Below the pieces are notes generated by a model. The model had not been told where the DNA came from and made no database searches. It was given only the letters and a program-made list of their open reading frames with translations. A stretch of DNA of 64,000 nucleotides, from the NCBI GenBank assembly GCA_019218315.1, contig JAHUUI010000002.1, positions 434,001-498,000 of the forward strand, in the 5' to 3' direction. A program made the translations under genes and the position numbers. Below are positions 1 through 8,929 of this stretch, piece after piece; positions within the stretch are counted from its first letter, which is position 1; every line of letters begins with the position of its first letter. Origin of the DNA: Cardiobacteriaceae bacterium TAE3-ERU3. GTDB taxonomy: Bacteria; Pseudomonadota; Gammaproteobacteria; Cardiobacteriales; Cardiobacteriaceae.

Positions 1-25
1 TGTGATCTCATGTATCGCGCGGCGT

Positions 26-51
26 AAAAAAGCCGCTCGTGAAAGCGGCTC
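26..51 (-). terminator. Intrinsic terminator after the tail fibre assembly gene
   Basis: Read on the minus strand, AGCCGC and GCGGCT arms pair around a short loop and are followed by a run of six T. It lies 27 bases past the stop of the last visible late gene, so it probably ends the late transcript. Confidence 0.75.
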
Positions 52-77
52 TCTGTAGTGATAAAGCGCAACGTAGA

Positions 78-788
78 TCATGACACCGTAAAATTGATAT
101 CTATTGCGTCCACGTCTGCGACTGTCTGTGCAGCGTTGATCTGATCTTCGATCCTCTGGCGTTGCCCCGCGATTGTCGCTACTAGAGTCTGATAAGCTCG
201 CGCTTTTTGCAGCGCTTTTTCACGCAGCACATCGAGATCAACGCCCCGCTGGTTTGCAATAGCCGCCAGTGTCGGTGTTTCAACGCTATTATCAGCCGCC
301 CACAGCTCGGCCTCTCGCGCCTGCGCTGGCCACGTCAAACGCTCAAATTCCGGCACCGTTTCTGATCGCGTAACAGTTGCGATAAACCGCTGTGCCGATT
401 GTGCCACTGCGATTAGTTTTGCCGTCTTGGCATCTGATAGCTGCTGCTCTATAGCATCATCAGTGAGCGTCCATGCACCACCCTGCCAGCTATGATATTG
501 CGTGGGACGTGGCTCAGTTGTCGTGTTATCCGGTAATTCGCCGATCTCTGTAATAGCAATCTCTCGGCCATCATCAGTGCTATAGACTGTCTGCCCGCGA
601 TAGTCTGACACGTAGTGCCACTTCTCACTGTCCCATTGTGCAACTTTGTTTTCTCGCTGTTCTGGCGGTGCTGTATCGATACAGCCAGCAGGTATTAAAA
701 AACCCGCATCAAGCGGGTCTTTGTCTGCGATTGTTGTACTCACAAAATATTTGTTGCTGTCTAGCTGACAGACTGTTTTAGTTTGCAT
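78..788 (-). CDS. Tail fibre assembly-type protein (DUF4376-like)
   Basis: The 236-residue protein begins with the pattern seen in small fibre-associated phage proteins: a Q-L-D start, an A-D-K-D-P-L segment, then LIPAGCIDTAPP and an aromatic W..W.Y..D.RG stretch. The second half is a helical, Ala/Gln-rich segment like the DUF4376 domain. Such proteins usually act as chaperones for trimerisation or attachment of the adjacent fibre. It lies 9 bases downstream of the collagen-like fibre gene on the same strand. Codons 24-32 (DPLDAGFLI) are encoded by a perfect terminator-like hairpin plus T-run (see findings). The family assignment is by pattern and is not certain. Confidence 0.6.
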   Translation of the reverse strand: MQTKTVCQLDSNKYFVSTTIADKDPLDAGFLIPAGCIDTAPPEQRENKVAQWDSEKWHYVSDYRGQTVYSTDDGREIAITEIGELPDNTTTEPRPTQYHSWQGGAWTLTDDAIEQQLSDAKTAKLIAVAQSAQRFIATVTRSETVPEFERLTWPAQAREAELWAADNSVETPTLAAIANQRGVDLDVLREKALQKARAYQTLVATIAGQRQRIEDQINAAQTVADVDAIDINFTVS

Positions 789-797
789 AGATCACTC

Positions 798-2021
798 CTA
801 ATATTTGATGCAGGCTAAAAGTGCCACGTTGCGCGGTCGTATTTCAAATGCGGTTGGCATGCCTGTTTTAGAGAGATCAAAATTAATATCTGATCGCGTT
901 CCCGGCTGCACGTTTGACATCCCAGAATCTGTAAAATATGTTGTTTTTATATCTCCGGACACCCAATTGCCAATTACTCCCACACCACCGACAGACCATT
1001 TGATATTACGCATCGCGTCGTCCTGAGCAGACCCTAACTCACGACCAACGTCAACGTTTTTCCCGTCGGACCACCCTCGTATAAACTCACCGCGCAGATC
1101 TGGCAATCTAAACCGAGCACCAGTTGCGTACCCAAATTTAGTACCGATTGCATTATATAAATCTGCATATGCCGCCATAGACACCTCTGCGCCATTTGCT
1201 TTAAGCCACCCCTGTGGTGCGCTGCTTGCTGCAAAAAACATGATAGTTCCGGGCGGGGCTGCTGATGCTGCTTTGTCGTACGCAATTTTTACAGCACGAG
1301 AGTTAGCGGCCGTCGATGTACTGTTACTACTGACCGATGACGACAACGGTATTGATGCTGCGTCGCCCGGAGGTCCGGGAGGACCTACGTCACCCGTATC
1401 GCCCTTTTGCCCCCGTGGTCCCGGCTCACCTTGTTCACCCTTTTCGCCTCGTTCGCCCTGCTCTCCCTTTTCACCTTTTTCACCTCTCAGCCCGCGATCG
1501 CCTTTTTGCCCCTGTGGTCCAACGTCGCCTGTATCTCCTTTTTGGCCTTGTGGTCCGCGTTGCCCCTGTAGTCCTTGCGGTCCTTGTGGGCCAACGGGTC
1601 CACGTATGTTAACCGGATCAGGGTTTTCGGCGTCTCCCGTGTTAGTCCACGTCAGCTCTCCATCCGGGCTAACGTGCGGCGTAAATACATATCCGTCAGC
1701 TCCCGCACCGTTTACTCTCGTCCAATCTTGCCAGCCGATGCCGCCCTTTGCGCGTACCCACAGCCTGTGGTCGTGATCGAGATATATTTGTGATTTGCTG
1801 TCGCCAAATGAGATCAAGCCGCCCGCACGTTTGACAGGATAATGCCGTGCTTTAGTCGCATCACCTGAGTTGTGTTGCGCGTAAAACCCAAGTGGCAACG
1901 TGTTTAGATCATCATCAGTCACGCTTTTAATCGCAAACTCGATATGCTGATCAGTTGCGCATGTGTCAATGCGCAGCGGCGTTAGTGACGTGCCGTCTAA
2001 ATTAACGTGTATGGTTTGCAT
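798..2021 (-). CDS. Collagen-like phage tail fibre with C-terminal collar domain
   Basis: The 407-residue structural fibre protein has three parts. Residues 1-140 are a beta-rich N-terminal region, presumably for virion attachment. Residues 141-220 are an uninterrupted collagen-like stretch of 26 Gly-X-Y triplets, rich in GPQ, GQK, GEK and GDT, expected to form a triple helix. From about residue 255 there is a phage tail-collar type domain ([18 protein letters not shown], then [13 protein letters not shown]). The collar domain is typical of fibre tips that contact the host surface. The gene lies directly downstream of the tail-tip genes. Confidence 0.88.
   Translation of the reverse strand: MQTIHVNLDGTSLTPLRIDTCATDQHIEFAIKSVTDDDLNTLPLGFYAQHNSGDATKARHYPVKRAGGLISFGDSKSQIYLDHDHRLWVRAKGGIGWQDWTRVNGAGADGYVFTPHVSPDGELTWTNTGDAENPDPVNIRGPVGPQGPQGLQGQRGPQGQKGDTGDVGPQGQKGDRGLRGEKGEKGEQGERGEKGEQGEPGPRGQKGDTGDVGPPGPPGDAASIPLSSSVSSNSTSTAANSRAVKIAYDKAASAAPPGTIMFFAASSAPQGWLKANGAEVSMAAYADLYNAIGTKFGYATGARFRLPDLRGEFIRGWSDGKNVDVGRELGSAQDDAMRNIKWSVGGVGVIGNWVSGDIKTTYFTDSGMSNVQPGTRSDINFDLSKTGMPTAFEIRPRNVALLACIKY
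1368..1601 (-). repeat. Gly-X-Y collagen-like coding repeat
   Basis: Within the fibre gene, 26 consecutive triplets encode Gly-X-Y. The DNA repeats with a 9-base flavour, giving long open frames on the opposite strand that are only shadows. Tracts of this kind can change length by recombination, altering fibre length. Confidence 0.9.
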
Positions 2022-2023
2022 AA

Positions 2024-2350
2024 TTACTCCGTGATTGTGATGTCGTGTTGCAAACTAACCGAGCCGCGCACCAGCGTTGTGATTTTGCCGTCTTTGGTCA
2101 TTTGCAGGTCATACAGACCGTTGCGCCACTGTTTATCTTTAGTTACTGCGTGTGCGATTGTCGCAGTGCATGTCGTTGCATCGTCAATCGTGATCGTGCC
2201 ACTTGTCGTTGATAGCTCTATGACATCGTCGCTGTCGTTTGCTTTGATGTGCATGTCGAGCTGAGCGCCCGTTAGTACGATGTCACCGTGTATGACAAAC
2301 TGTATCTGCGTGTCGTCTCCGCGGTATAAATTAATGCTCTTATGATCCAT
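2024..2350 (-). CDS. Small tail protein, baseplate/fibre-connector type
   Basis: This 108-residue beta-rich protein starts [13 protein letters not shown]. The opening resembles the N-terminal domain of phage baseplate upper or fibre-network proteins, which bind the tail tip and display fibres. It sits between the J-like tip protein and the collagen fibre, as expected for a connector. No catalytic motifs are visible. The exact function is inferred from position and fold flavour only. Confidence 0.5.
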   Translation of the reverse strand: MDHKSINLYRGDDTQIQFVIHGDIVLTGAQLDMHIKANDSDDVIELSTTSGTITIDDATTCTATIAHAVTKDKQWRNGLYDLQMTKDGKITTLVRGSVSLQHDITITE

Positions 2351-2360
2351 ACTTGCTCCA

Positions 2361-2384
2361 TAAAAAAGCCCGCTAATGCGGGCG
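2361..2384 (-). terminator. Terminator-like hairpin between J and the small tail protein
   Basis: GCCCGC and GCGGGC arms are followed on the minus strand by six T, just before the next start codon. It lies inside the late operon, so transcription must read through or partly terminate here. It may trim J levels or be suppressed by the Q-type antiterminator. Confidence 0.6.
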
Positions 2385-5300
2385 TTACTTGTTGAATATC
2401 AGCGCTAACACATCGATGTCCGGTGTTTCATCTCGCAGTGCGTCATAACTCGCCGAGTCATTTTGCGGCGTATCCATCGTGAGGAAATACGTACGCCCCG
2501 TATTTGCTGGCAGCGTTTCTACAACGGGCCGTGGAAACTCATCGAACTGACCGTAGCCCCCCGTCCCTAGCAATGAGATGTACGGGCTTGACCGACCTCG
2601 GTCGAGATAATTGGCGCGGAACGATCTGCTGCGCTCATGTACGCCATATTTGCCTAAAAATATAATGATGCGGCTATAGTTTTGCGGCTCTATCTCTAGT
2701 CGATAGACACGCACTCTGTGCCAATTGACATTATTCGACGCATCTACCCATTCGTGTATCTGTTGTCGCGGCCACATCTTCGTAAACTGGCGCAAGTCCG
2801 TGATGTTGCCCTCTAGTTTATTAACCCACACTCTGCCGCCGAAATAGCCGTCAGTCGCTTCAATACGACCCTTGAACAACCCCGAGTTTGCCGTGATGTG
2901 GCCTGTGATATTGGCATTTTTAGCCGTCAACTGTCCGGCGCTGTTAACGCTAAAATTATCACCCGTGGTAAGTGTGCCACCCTTTATGTACGGCGCTTTA
3001 ATCGTTTGATTGGCCGCTATGTGCTGCCCGAGTATTGAGCCATCAGCGATCAGATCGCCATTGACAGCCACTTTGTTATCAACGACCGCAAACATTGGCG
3101 TTACGCCGCCGTCGTTCTCGTTTTTAACAACGCCAAATTTGTCCGCCATGACCAGCACGGTGCTCTCAACTGTGTTGTTGGCCGCCGATGCGCCAAGCGC
3201 GATGCCCGCTATCGCTTTGCGGTCGCCCTGAACATCAGCAACTTTGACTGTGTACGTACTGTCTAGCCGATCATCTGTGGTGCTGTCATTGAGTTGCTGT
3301 ATTAGCTCTTGAGAGAGCACGCTTGATGTTATTGACCCGTTGATCTGCGCCAGTATTGGTGCAGGATCTTGGCTCGGCTGTGCGTGTACTGATTGCGTCC
3401 ACTCTCCCACATTGCCCGCTGCATCGACCATCCTCGCCCAGATATACCACTCCTCCTCAATACTGACGTTAGACATCGTGTATTGCGATGATGGATACGG
3501 CAAACGCGCGAGCCGTTGTGCGTCTGTGATCTCGTTAGTCTCGCTGTACCACAGCTCGATCCACGCGTCAGTAACGATATTTGCAGGCGGCTGCCAGCGC
3601 AGCTCAATAGAGAATACCTTGCCTACAGCACGCAATGCTGTGATGTTGTAGTTGAGCGACCATGCCTGCTCGATAGCGTCACTCATGCCTCCGTTGACGT
3701 CGCGAGCGCGTATTTCTGCGCGGTAGTCGCCAAGTGGCAACCCCGTCAGTTCTATGCTCGTCTCATCCGTGACAATCGTTTTGTACAGTTCACCGTCGCG
3801 ATAGATTTTGACGACGTAATCGACTACACCACCTGAGCCAATGGCCTCCCAGCGTAGCGTCAGCGTCTGCCCGTCCCGCTCAATCCTTCCGCTGTATACC
3901 TGCGGTTTACCGTGGCGCGTCGCCGCGATGTCCTCTTGTCTGTGTGCTCCCGCATCAACAACAGCTTCTTTCTGCGCGTCATGCGTGACTGCGCTGATCG
4001 TGTACGTGCCGTCGTCGTTTTCTGTGATGCCGATCGCTCTAAACAACCGTGGCGCGGTTTCGGCTAATGAGATACTGACCACACCAAGCTCGTTAAGATC
4101 AGTCGGCGCACTACTCAACGTCAATTTAGCGCCATCCACACTATTGATGCTGCGATAACGCTCTTTACCGTTGTTGTCGAGATAGTGCATACGCTCGGCT
4201 GTAGTGTCTATCTCTCTATCGAGTGTGACGCGAGTGCCAGACACGGACACAACACGCGCACCGAGCTGCGTACCTGCATAGTCGTTATCCGCGATACGGA
4301 TAATGTCGTAAGGCAGGTGTTTGATGCCCTCGCGACCTACCGAAAACTGCACAGATTCGCGCTCGCGCAGTGACGTTTCAACGTACCACTTCGCCACTCG
4401 CTGCGCTTGCCCGCGTGACGTGACGCCAAATCCGGTCATGGTTTTGACGTTGTAGCCAAAACGCTCTATTGCCGCATCATCCTGATATTGTACGCTGTCA
4501 GTTAAATAGCTGTTTTTTTCATCGGCAAATTTGACGATACACGCAGTCACGATGTCTTTGTAGCCGACGCCCGAGTACTCAAACAATCCTTCAACCACAT
4601 TCGCGTTAGTGTAGATTGCTACCGGATCACGTGGCGTGTCTTGCACTGCGACTTGCTGCAATCCGTCAAAAAAGGTTATCCCTCTAAAGCAAGATGCGAG
4701 GTCTGACAACACGTCATACGCATCGCGCGGCTGTGTCAGATACGCATTGCACACAAAGCGCGGCTCGTGCCCGCCGTTGCCATCGTCTACTAACTGATCG
4801 CAGTATTTAGCAATAGCGTACAGCGACCACTTATCAACGGTGACGTCATCTCTAAAACGCGCCAGTCCGTAGCGATCATTAAGCACAAGATCACGATAAA
4901 TCCACGCCGGGTTATTACTCCACGCGCGCTTAAATTTACCGTCCCACACGCCGTCATAATCGCGCGTATCAGGGTTGTAGTTGCTTGGCACTTCGACGGT
5001 TGTCCAGTGGCTGCGATAAGTGCGCCGTGGTACGCGGCCACCAAATAACTTACTATCAATTTTTAGCCCGACAACAACGCTGTCAGGGTAGTTTAATTTT
5101 GCATCGATGCTTTCAACATAGCTCACCCAGTGGGTTTTGTCTCTGATCCGGTTGTCGTCGCTGTCCGGCGTTGCACGGCTAACCGTGAGATTAAATGGCG
5201 CAGTGGGTAACTCTGTTAAAACAACATCACGATGATACGCGCCATTTGTGCGCCCACTGATCTGCACCTCTTTAGTGATTTTTTGCGCGCCTTTTGTCGC

Positions 5301-5729
5301 TGTAACAGCAAGATCTACTGTGCGTCCTACCGTGTCCCCGTCATCAGTGACACTTTCTAGACCTCCCAACCCTAACGTGATGCGTATGCGGTCGATGTTG
5401 GGGTCTGTGATCGTACGCGTGACGGGCTGTGATTGTTTGACCTCAGTGCCGACACGTATTACTGTATCTGACGTCTCAAAATCAGGCAGATAATCTTGAT
5501 CAGGTGTGCCGGGTAATCCGTATATTTCCACGCCCTCGAAGTTGTACGTGCCATCTTGATTTTGCAGGGGTGTGCCGTCTAAAAAGACATCTTTAGCGCT
5601 GATCGGATGTTCTAAATCTTTGACGCCTTCACAGATCAAATCAACAATTTTGAGCCGCTGCGCAGATTCTAAACTGATCGGCGCTACGCTCGGTGTACGC
5701 TGACCGCCACTTTTACCCTTGCTACCCAT
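2385..5729 (-). CDS. Tail tip host-specificity protein J
   Basis: At 1114 residues the protein has the length and organisation of lambda J. The N-terminal region includes LVNDRYG-like text and a strongly conserved core (AYDVLSDLASCFRGITFFDG, then RDPVAIYTNANVVEG). Fibronectin type III-like repeats follow at roughly residues 600-790, then an Ala/Thr-rich region and a divergent C-terminus from about residue 960. J forms the central tip hub and its C-terminus binds the host receptor. The start ATG is 2 bases after the stop of the I-like gene. The order M-L-K-I-J is fully lambda-like. Confidence 0.92.
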   Translation of the reverse strand: MGSKGKSGGQRTPSVAPISLESAQRLKIVDLICEGVKDLEHPISAKDVFLDGTPLQNQDGTYNFEGVEIYGLPGTPDQDYLPDFETSDTVIRVGTEVKQSQPVTRTITDPNIDRIRITLGLGGLESVTDDGDTVGRTVDLAVTATKGAQKITKEVQISGRTNGAYHRDVVLTELPTAPFNLTVSRATPDSDDNRIRDKTHWVSYVESIDAKLNYPDSVVVGLKIDSKLFGGRVPRRTYRSHWTTVEVPSNYNPDTRDYDGVWDGKFKRAWSNNPAWIYRDLVLNDRYGLARFRDDVTVDKWSLYAIAKYCDQLVDDGNGGHEPRFVCNAYLTQPRDAYDVLSDLASCFRGITFFDGLQQVAVQDTPRDPVAIYTNANVVEGLFEYSGVGYKDIVTACIVKFADEKNSYLTDSVQYQDDAAIERFGYNVKTMTGFGVTSRGQAQRVAKWYVETSLRERESVQFSVGREGIKHLPYDIIRIADNDYAGTQLGARVVSVSGTRVTLDREIDTTAERMHYLDNNGKERYRSINSVDGAKLTLSSAPTDLNELGVVSISLAETAPRLFRAIGITENDDGTYTISAVTHDAQKEAVVDAGAHRQEDIAATRHGKPQVYSGRIERDGQTLTLRWEAIGSGGVVDYVVKIYRDGELYKTIVTDETSIELTGLPLGDYRAEIRARDVNGGMSDAIEQAWSLNYNITALRAVGKVFSIELRWQPPANIVTDAWIELWYSETNEITDAQRLARLPYPSSQYTMSNVSIEEEWYIWARMVDAAGNVGEWTQSVHAQPSQDPAPILAQINGSITSSVLSQELIQQLNDSTTDDRLDSTYTVKVADVQGDRKAIAGIALGASAANNTVESTVLVMADKFGVVKNENDGGVTPMFAVVDNKVAVNGDLIADGSILGQHIAANQTIKAPYIKGGTLTTGDNFSVNSAGQLTAKNANITGHITANSGLFKGRIEATDGYFGGRVWVNKLEGNITDLRQFTKMWPRQQIHEWVDASNNVNWHRVRVYRLEIEPQNYSRIIIFLGKYGVHERSRSFRANYLDRGRSSPYISLLGTGGYGQFDEFPRPVVETLPANTGRTYFLTMDTPQNDSASYDALRDETPDIDVLALIFNK

Positions 5730-5731
5730 AA

Positions 5732-6454
5732 TTATTCTTCCTCTGCCACTACTAATTTATAATTATGCGCACGTACATCATCATCGCTGTAGTCCGGCAC
5801 ATGCGAGCCATCAACTGGTGTCGGCGCGAAATATTGCCGCGTATAACTGTATCCACCCGTCGGCTTTTCCGCTTGCTCTTTGAGATCGTATGATTCGATT
5901 GATTGAGACACGACGACACTTCCGACCTCCAAATAACCGTATGCCACGGGTACATGTGCGCCCTGCGGGCTAATGTTGTCGAGGTTGGTAAACGAGGATG
6001 ATTTGCTGCTGTCGCTACCCTGTTTGGTGTCGTACGATGGCGGTTTTATCAGCAATTGCGCGACACCGCCAGCGATTAAACCTATACCTAGATTAATCAT
6101 TGCACCACCAACGGGGGCAGCCCAGCCGTACGATAAGCCAGTCACGAGATAGCCGGCGACTATTAATACGGCACCTGCGATAATCTGCCCAAATCTCCCC
6201 CCACCAGCGGCCTCAGGCACAACATGTATAACGTCATCATCATTGAGTTTGCCGTGCAATCGATCCTCTGCATTACTCTCTGTGACGTTGTTCTTGGCCA
6301 CGCGCACAAAATACGCGCCTTTGATTAAGTGCTGCTTTAGCCCGTCGATCTGCATATACAGTGCGCGGATTGCCTCGCCCGCTGTCTCAACACACAAATC
6401 AAAACGCGAGCCGTAACGCTCGCGTAAATCTCCGTAAAAAACCACGGTTGCCAT
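5732..6454 (-). CDS. Tail assembly protein I
   Basis: The 240-residue protein matches lambda I. It has an N-terminal ubiquitin-like region (VVFYGDLRERYGSRFDL), a DDDVIHVVPEAAG segment, then a hydrophobic Gly/Ala-rich stretch at about residues 85-135 that contains two possible membrane-type helices. I proteins are needed for tail-tip assembly and may be trimmed during maturation. The start overlaps the K stop by one base. Confidence 0.85.
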   Translation of the reverse strand: MATVVFYGDLRERYGSRFDLCVETAGEAIRALYMQIDGLKQHLIKGAYFVRVAKNNVTESNAEDRLHGKLNDDDVIHVVPEAAGGGRFGQIIAGAVLIVAGYLVTGLSYGWAAPVGGAMINLGIGLIAGGVAQLLIKPPSYDTKQGSDSSKSSSFTNLDNISPQGAHVPVAYGYLEVGSVVVSQSIESYDLKEQAEKPTGGYSYTRQYFAPTPVDGSHVPDYSDDDVRAHNYKLVVAEEE

Positions 6455-7140
6455 TAAATAATCTCCTTCACGTCGTTCTCGATCGCCTCGATCATGCTTT
6501 TATCCCATTGCTCGTGTCGCCAAATACTGTGGATTGATTTGTGCCAAAAGCCGCCCAACTGCTCGACTCGTGACAGCTGACGCGCCGGATGGTGCAAAAT
6601 TCGCTCGTCGCCCAAATAAACTCCGGCGTGGTTTGCTACCCCTGCAACATTGCTCAGCACAACATCGCCGGGCTGGATGCCGTCCTCGACCTCATAAAAT
6701 CCTGTTTTCGGCATACTGACAACAAAAGCATTGTCGGCAATTTCCTCACGCATCCCTTTGCGCTGGTAGTCGATCAGCTCAATGCCGCACAGCATGTACG
6801 CATCGCGGACAATCGTGTAGCAGTCGAAACGACCATAATCAAACTGACGTCCGCGTAACAAAGGCGCATAGCGAAAATGCTTTAACTCATCACCGACGAC
6901 TAGGTACCAATCAAGCCCTGTGCGGTGCTGTTGTACTCTGTCTGCTGTCGATAGCCACGGGTAGCCGTCAGGATGGCTGTGGACAATCGCATCCGCATCA
7001 GGCCGCCACTCGCTCGGCGCAATCCTGAAGTTGTTTACAGGGTCATCAGCAACATTGGTGCAAGGCACGTATTCATCACCCACAAAAAAGCCCGCACTTT
7101 CGGCGGGCTGGCATGCTTTCGCGTGTTCAACTGGTGTCAT
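6454..7140 (-). CDS. Tail assembly protein K: JAMM plus NlpC/P60 peptidase
   Basis: The protein has two domains. The N-terminal JAMM/Mov34 metallopeptidase-like domain has a Glu in ESAGFFV and the metal motif HSHPDGYPWLSTAD at about residues 54-67. The C-terminal NlpC/P60 cysteine peptidase has Cys in FDCYTIVRD (about residue 106) and His in ANHAGVYLG. This matches lambda K, which cleaves peptidoglycan or processes tip proteins. Residues 9-20 (ACQPAESAGFFV) are encoded by a hairpin with a T-run that looks like an intrinsic terminator. The start shares one base with the L stop. Confidence 0.88.
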   Translation of the reverse strand: MTPVEHAKACQPAESAGFFVGDEYVPCTNVADDPVNNFRIAPSEWRPDADAIVHSHPDGYPWLSTADRVQQHRTGLDWYLVVGDELKHFRYAPLLRGRQFDYGRFDCYTIVRDAYMLCGIELIDYQRKGMREEIADNAFVVSMPKTGFYEVEDGIQPGDVVLSNVAGVANHAGVYLGDERILHHPARQLSRVEQLGGFWHKSIHSIWRHEQWDKSMIEAIENDVKEII

Positions 7141-7745
7141 TAGCTACCTCGTTTATTGACAGAGGGGAAGCCGCGATACGGTAAAACCGCCGTCTTGCCG
7201 TACTTCTGCTTCAACTCTTGCAACGATGGGCGCACATTGGCAAGCACTGGCCGCGCTGGTAATACCGCGTTATCTGTCTCACTCGGTGATGCTAGTTCAA
7301 ATGTGGCGCTGTTTTTGTTCAGTGACGTTAATCGGTTGATCGTCCAGCGGTCTACAAACTCAGCTAGCGGATCATGATCAGGATTAGATTCGGTGATAAA
7401 GTTCATCGGGTCGAGGTAACGTGCTTGCACCTGACGGCGAGTGACTTTACAGCCGACAATGCCGTCATACGCCGCTACTGCGCCAGTAACCCAACCCAGC
7501 AGGTTTGATACTGTGAGTGTTGGCCGTCCTGATGGCCCATCACCTCTAACCTCAAACCCTCGCGCAATGATCGGGTAAGGCGTATAAACCTGCTCTTTCC
7601 AAATCATCGGCTCGTTGCGCTCGTTCAATTTGTCGCAAAAATACGTGATGCCGCCGTTGACTTTTGTCAGGTCGATGTCAAACAGGGTAATGAGCGCATC
7701 TTGCGATAGATCGGCCAGCGTCTCGGGATGTTGTACGTTTCTCAT
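7140..7745 (-). CDS. Minor tail protein L (lacks visible Fe-S cysteines)
   Basis: The 201-residue protein begins MRNVQHPETLADLSQDALITLFDIDL, characteristic of the phage minor tail protein L family, and carries the VTRRQVQARYLDPMNF segment. I start it at 7745 because that ATG overlaps the M stop as ATGA. Lambda L ends in a cysteine-rich Fe-S region. Here only two Cys are present and the last 60 residues are a different, Pro/Lys-containing tail. Confidence 0.8.
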   Translation of the reverse strand: MRNVQHPETLADLSQDALITLFDIDLTKVNGGITYFCDKLNERNEPMIWKEQVYTPYPIIARGFEVRGDGPSGRPTLTVSNLLGWVTGAVAAYDGIVGCKVTRRQVQARYLDPMNFITESNPDHDPLAEFVDRWTINRLTSLNKNSATFELASPSETDNAVLPARPVLANVRPSLQELKQKYGKTAVLPYRGFPSVNKRGS

Positions 7746-8074
7746 GCTCTTACCTCGCGAGCCGTCCATGACAGCCTGCACCACCCAGCGCCGAGGAATG
7801 AGCGCTGAACGCCGCCTTCATCGAGTACATATTTACCGTCCACATCGTCCGGTTGCCAGTAAAATGGTGTGACAGTATGGCGCAGCAAAAAAGCTTCTAT
7901 TTCGTCAGCTTCGGCTTTCTTTGCCGTCTTTGTTACTGACCACGTTTTCAGCGGTGGTGCTATGCCATCCGCTTGGCGCTGTTCGTAGCCGTCGCCAAAT
8001 TTGACCACGCGTGCTGCTTTCGCAGATTTTCGCCCTGCGCCTGCGAGGTCTACTTTCCAGTTAAATGTGTCCAT
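7742..8074 (-). CDS. Minor tail protein M
   Basis: The 110-residue protein has the M-family pattern: VVKFGDGYEQRQADGI near the N-terminus and the FYWQPDD segment at about residue 77. Start 8074 is chosen for its AAGGAGA ribosome site. M joins L, K, I and J to build the lambda-type tail tip. The gene is preceded by a strong bidirectional terminator and a small moron pair that separate it from the tape measure gene. Confidence 0.85.
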   Translation of the reverse strand: MDTFNWKVDLAGAGRKSAKAARVVKFGDGYEQRQADGIAPPLKTWSVTKTAKKAEADEIEAFLLRHTVTPFYWQPDDVDGKYVLDEGGVQRSFLGAGWCRLSWTAREVRA

Positions 8075-8095
8075 GATTCTCCTTATTTCAGGCAT

Positions 8096-8126
8096 TAAAA
8101 AAGCCGCTTTTTAGCGGCTTTTTTAA
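8096..8126. terminator. Bidirectional intrinsic terminator
   Basis: A perfect AAAAAAGCCGCT / AGCGGCTTTTTT hairpin has A and T runs on both sides, so it can end transcripts in either direction. It closes the small moron transcript (8145-8773) before the M gene. Confidence 0.8.
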
Positions 8127-8144
8127 TAAAATTTGTTTTTTAGT

Positions 8145-8591
8145 CTATTCGTCCGTCTTCTCTGATTCTTTAATGGTTTGTCCAGACTTTGTTTTTGCGA
8201 CACCTGCAAAATATCCTGCAATTGCACTAACTCCATAGGTAAGAAACTGAAAAGCTTCTTTGGCATTATCCGTAAACAATGCAACGCAAATAATTATTAC
8301 GCTAGCTGCTATAAGTAAAACCCAAACCCCTTTTTCTGTGGACTGCATCTCTCTTACAGTCTTCATCTTTTCTTTTTCATACTCTAGCTGAGCCGCAATA
8401 GATGTCTCTGCTATATGCGTATCGCTTTTAATTTTCTCGCGCGCTGTCTCTTCCTGAAGGACAGCAAGCTGCTTTTCATTCTCTAGCTCTGCTTGCTTTA
8501 CTTCCATTTCTCGCATTTGCGATTCTAGAAACTGTTGGAATATCTCCCTCTGTTCTGGGTCGTTTGGATTCAGATCATTGTCATTGCTCAT
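8145..8591 (-). CDS. Coiled-coil membrane protein, possible moron
   Basis: The 148-residue protein of unknown function has a long charged coiled coil at residues 10-80, rich in Glu and Lys. Two hydrophobic segments follow at about 88-106 and 114-130, with a charged tail after them. The topology suggests an inner-membrane hairpin with a cytoplasmic coiled coil. It is AT-rich compared with the tail genes and lies between tape measure and M with its own terminator, so it is probably an inserted cargo gene. Superinfection exclusion is possible but unproven. Confidence 0.55.
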   Translation of the reverse strand: MSNDNDLNPNDPEQREIFQQFLESQMREMEVKQAELENEKQLAVLQEETAREKIKSDTHIAETSIAAQLEYEKEKMKTVREMQSTEKGVWVLLIAASVIIICVALFTDNAKEAFQFLTYGVSAIAGYFAGVAKTKSGQTIKESEKTDE

Positions 8592-8773
8592 GCAAGTACT
8601 TTCCTCAGCACTGGGTTCTTATATTCAACCTCGAAACTTCCAAACCCTTTTTTACCAACAACTGGTGGGTTAAACCTTACAGATTTGACGTTTTTGTTGT
8701 TTTGGAGGTCTTCACTTAACAGTCTTCTAGCAGAGACCTTTTCTTTTTTCTTAGGTAGATAAACAAATTCCAT
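8588..8773 (-). CDS. Small basic protein of unknown function
   Basis: A 61-residue Lys-rich protein overlaps the next gene by an ATGA-type 4-base overlap, so the two are translationally coupled. Start 8773 (MEFVYLPKKK) has a TAAGGAG ribosome site. No family is recognised. The 155 bases upstream (8774-8929) are AT-rich and probably hold the promoter for this pair. Confidence 0.5.
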   Translation of the reverse strand: MEFVYLPKKKEKVSARRLLSEDLQNNKNVKSVRFNPPVVGKKGFGSFEVEYKNPVLRKVLA

Positions 8774-8929
8774 GGTTAACTCCTTAGGCCTTTTACTGTT
8801 GTAATACAAGCTATAGCGCTCTCTTATGTATACAAACGATAAGCGGATGTGCTCAGTTGTTCAACGTATTTTACATGACGATTTGCGAAAAGCGTAAATT
8901 TTGAAACCGATGTTTCAGATATGACATCT

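Noticed and set aside
1368-1601. Repeat array as a possible CRISPR
   Set aside because: The repeats are 9-base collagen codons without spacers. No cas genes are present in the window.
1240-1793. Long open frames on the plus strand over the fibre gene
   Set aside because: They are mirror images of the Gly-X-Y repeat and are Pro/Ser-rich low-complexity shadows without ribosome sites.
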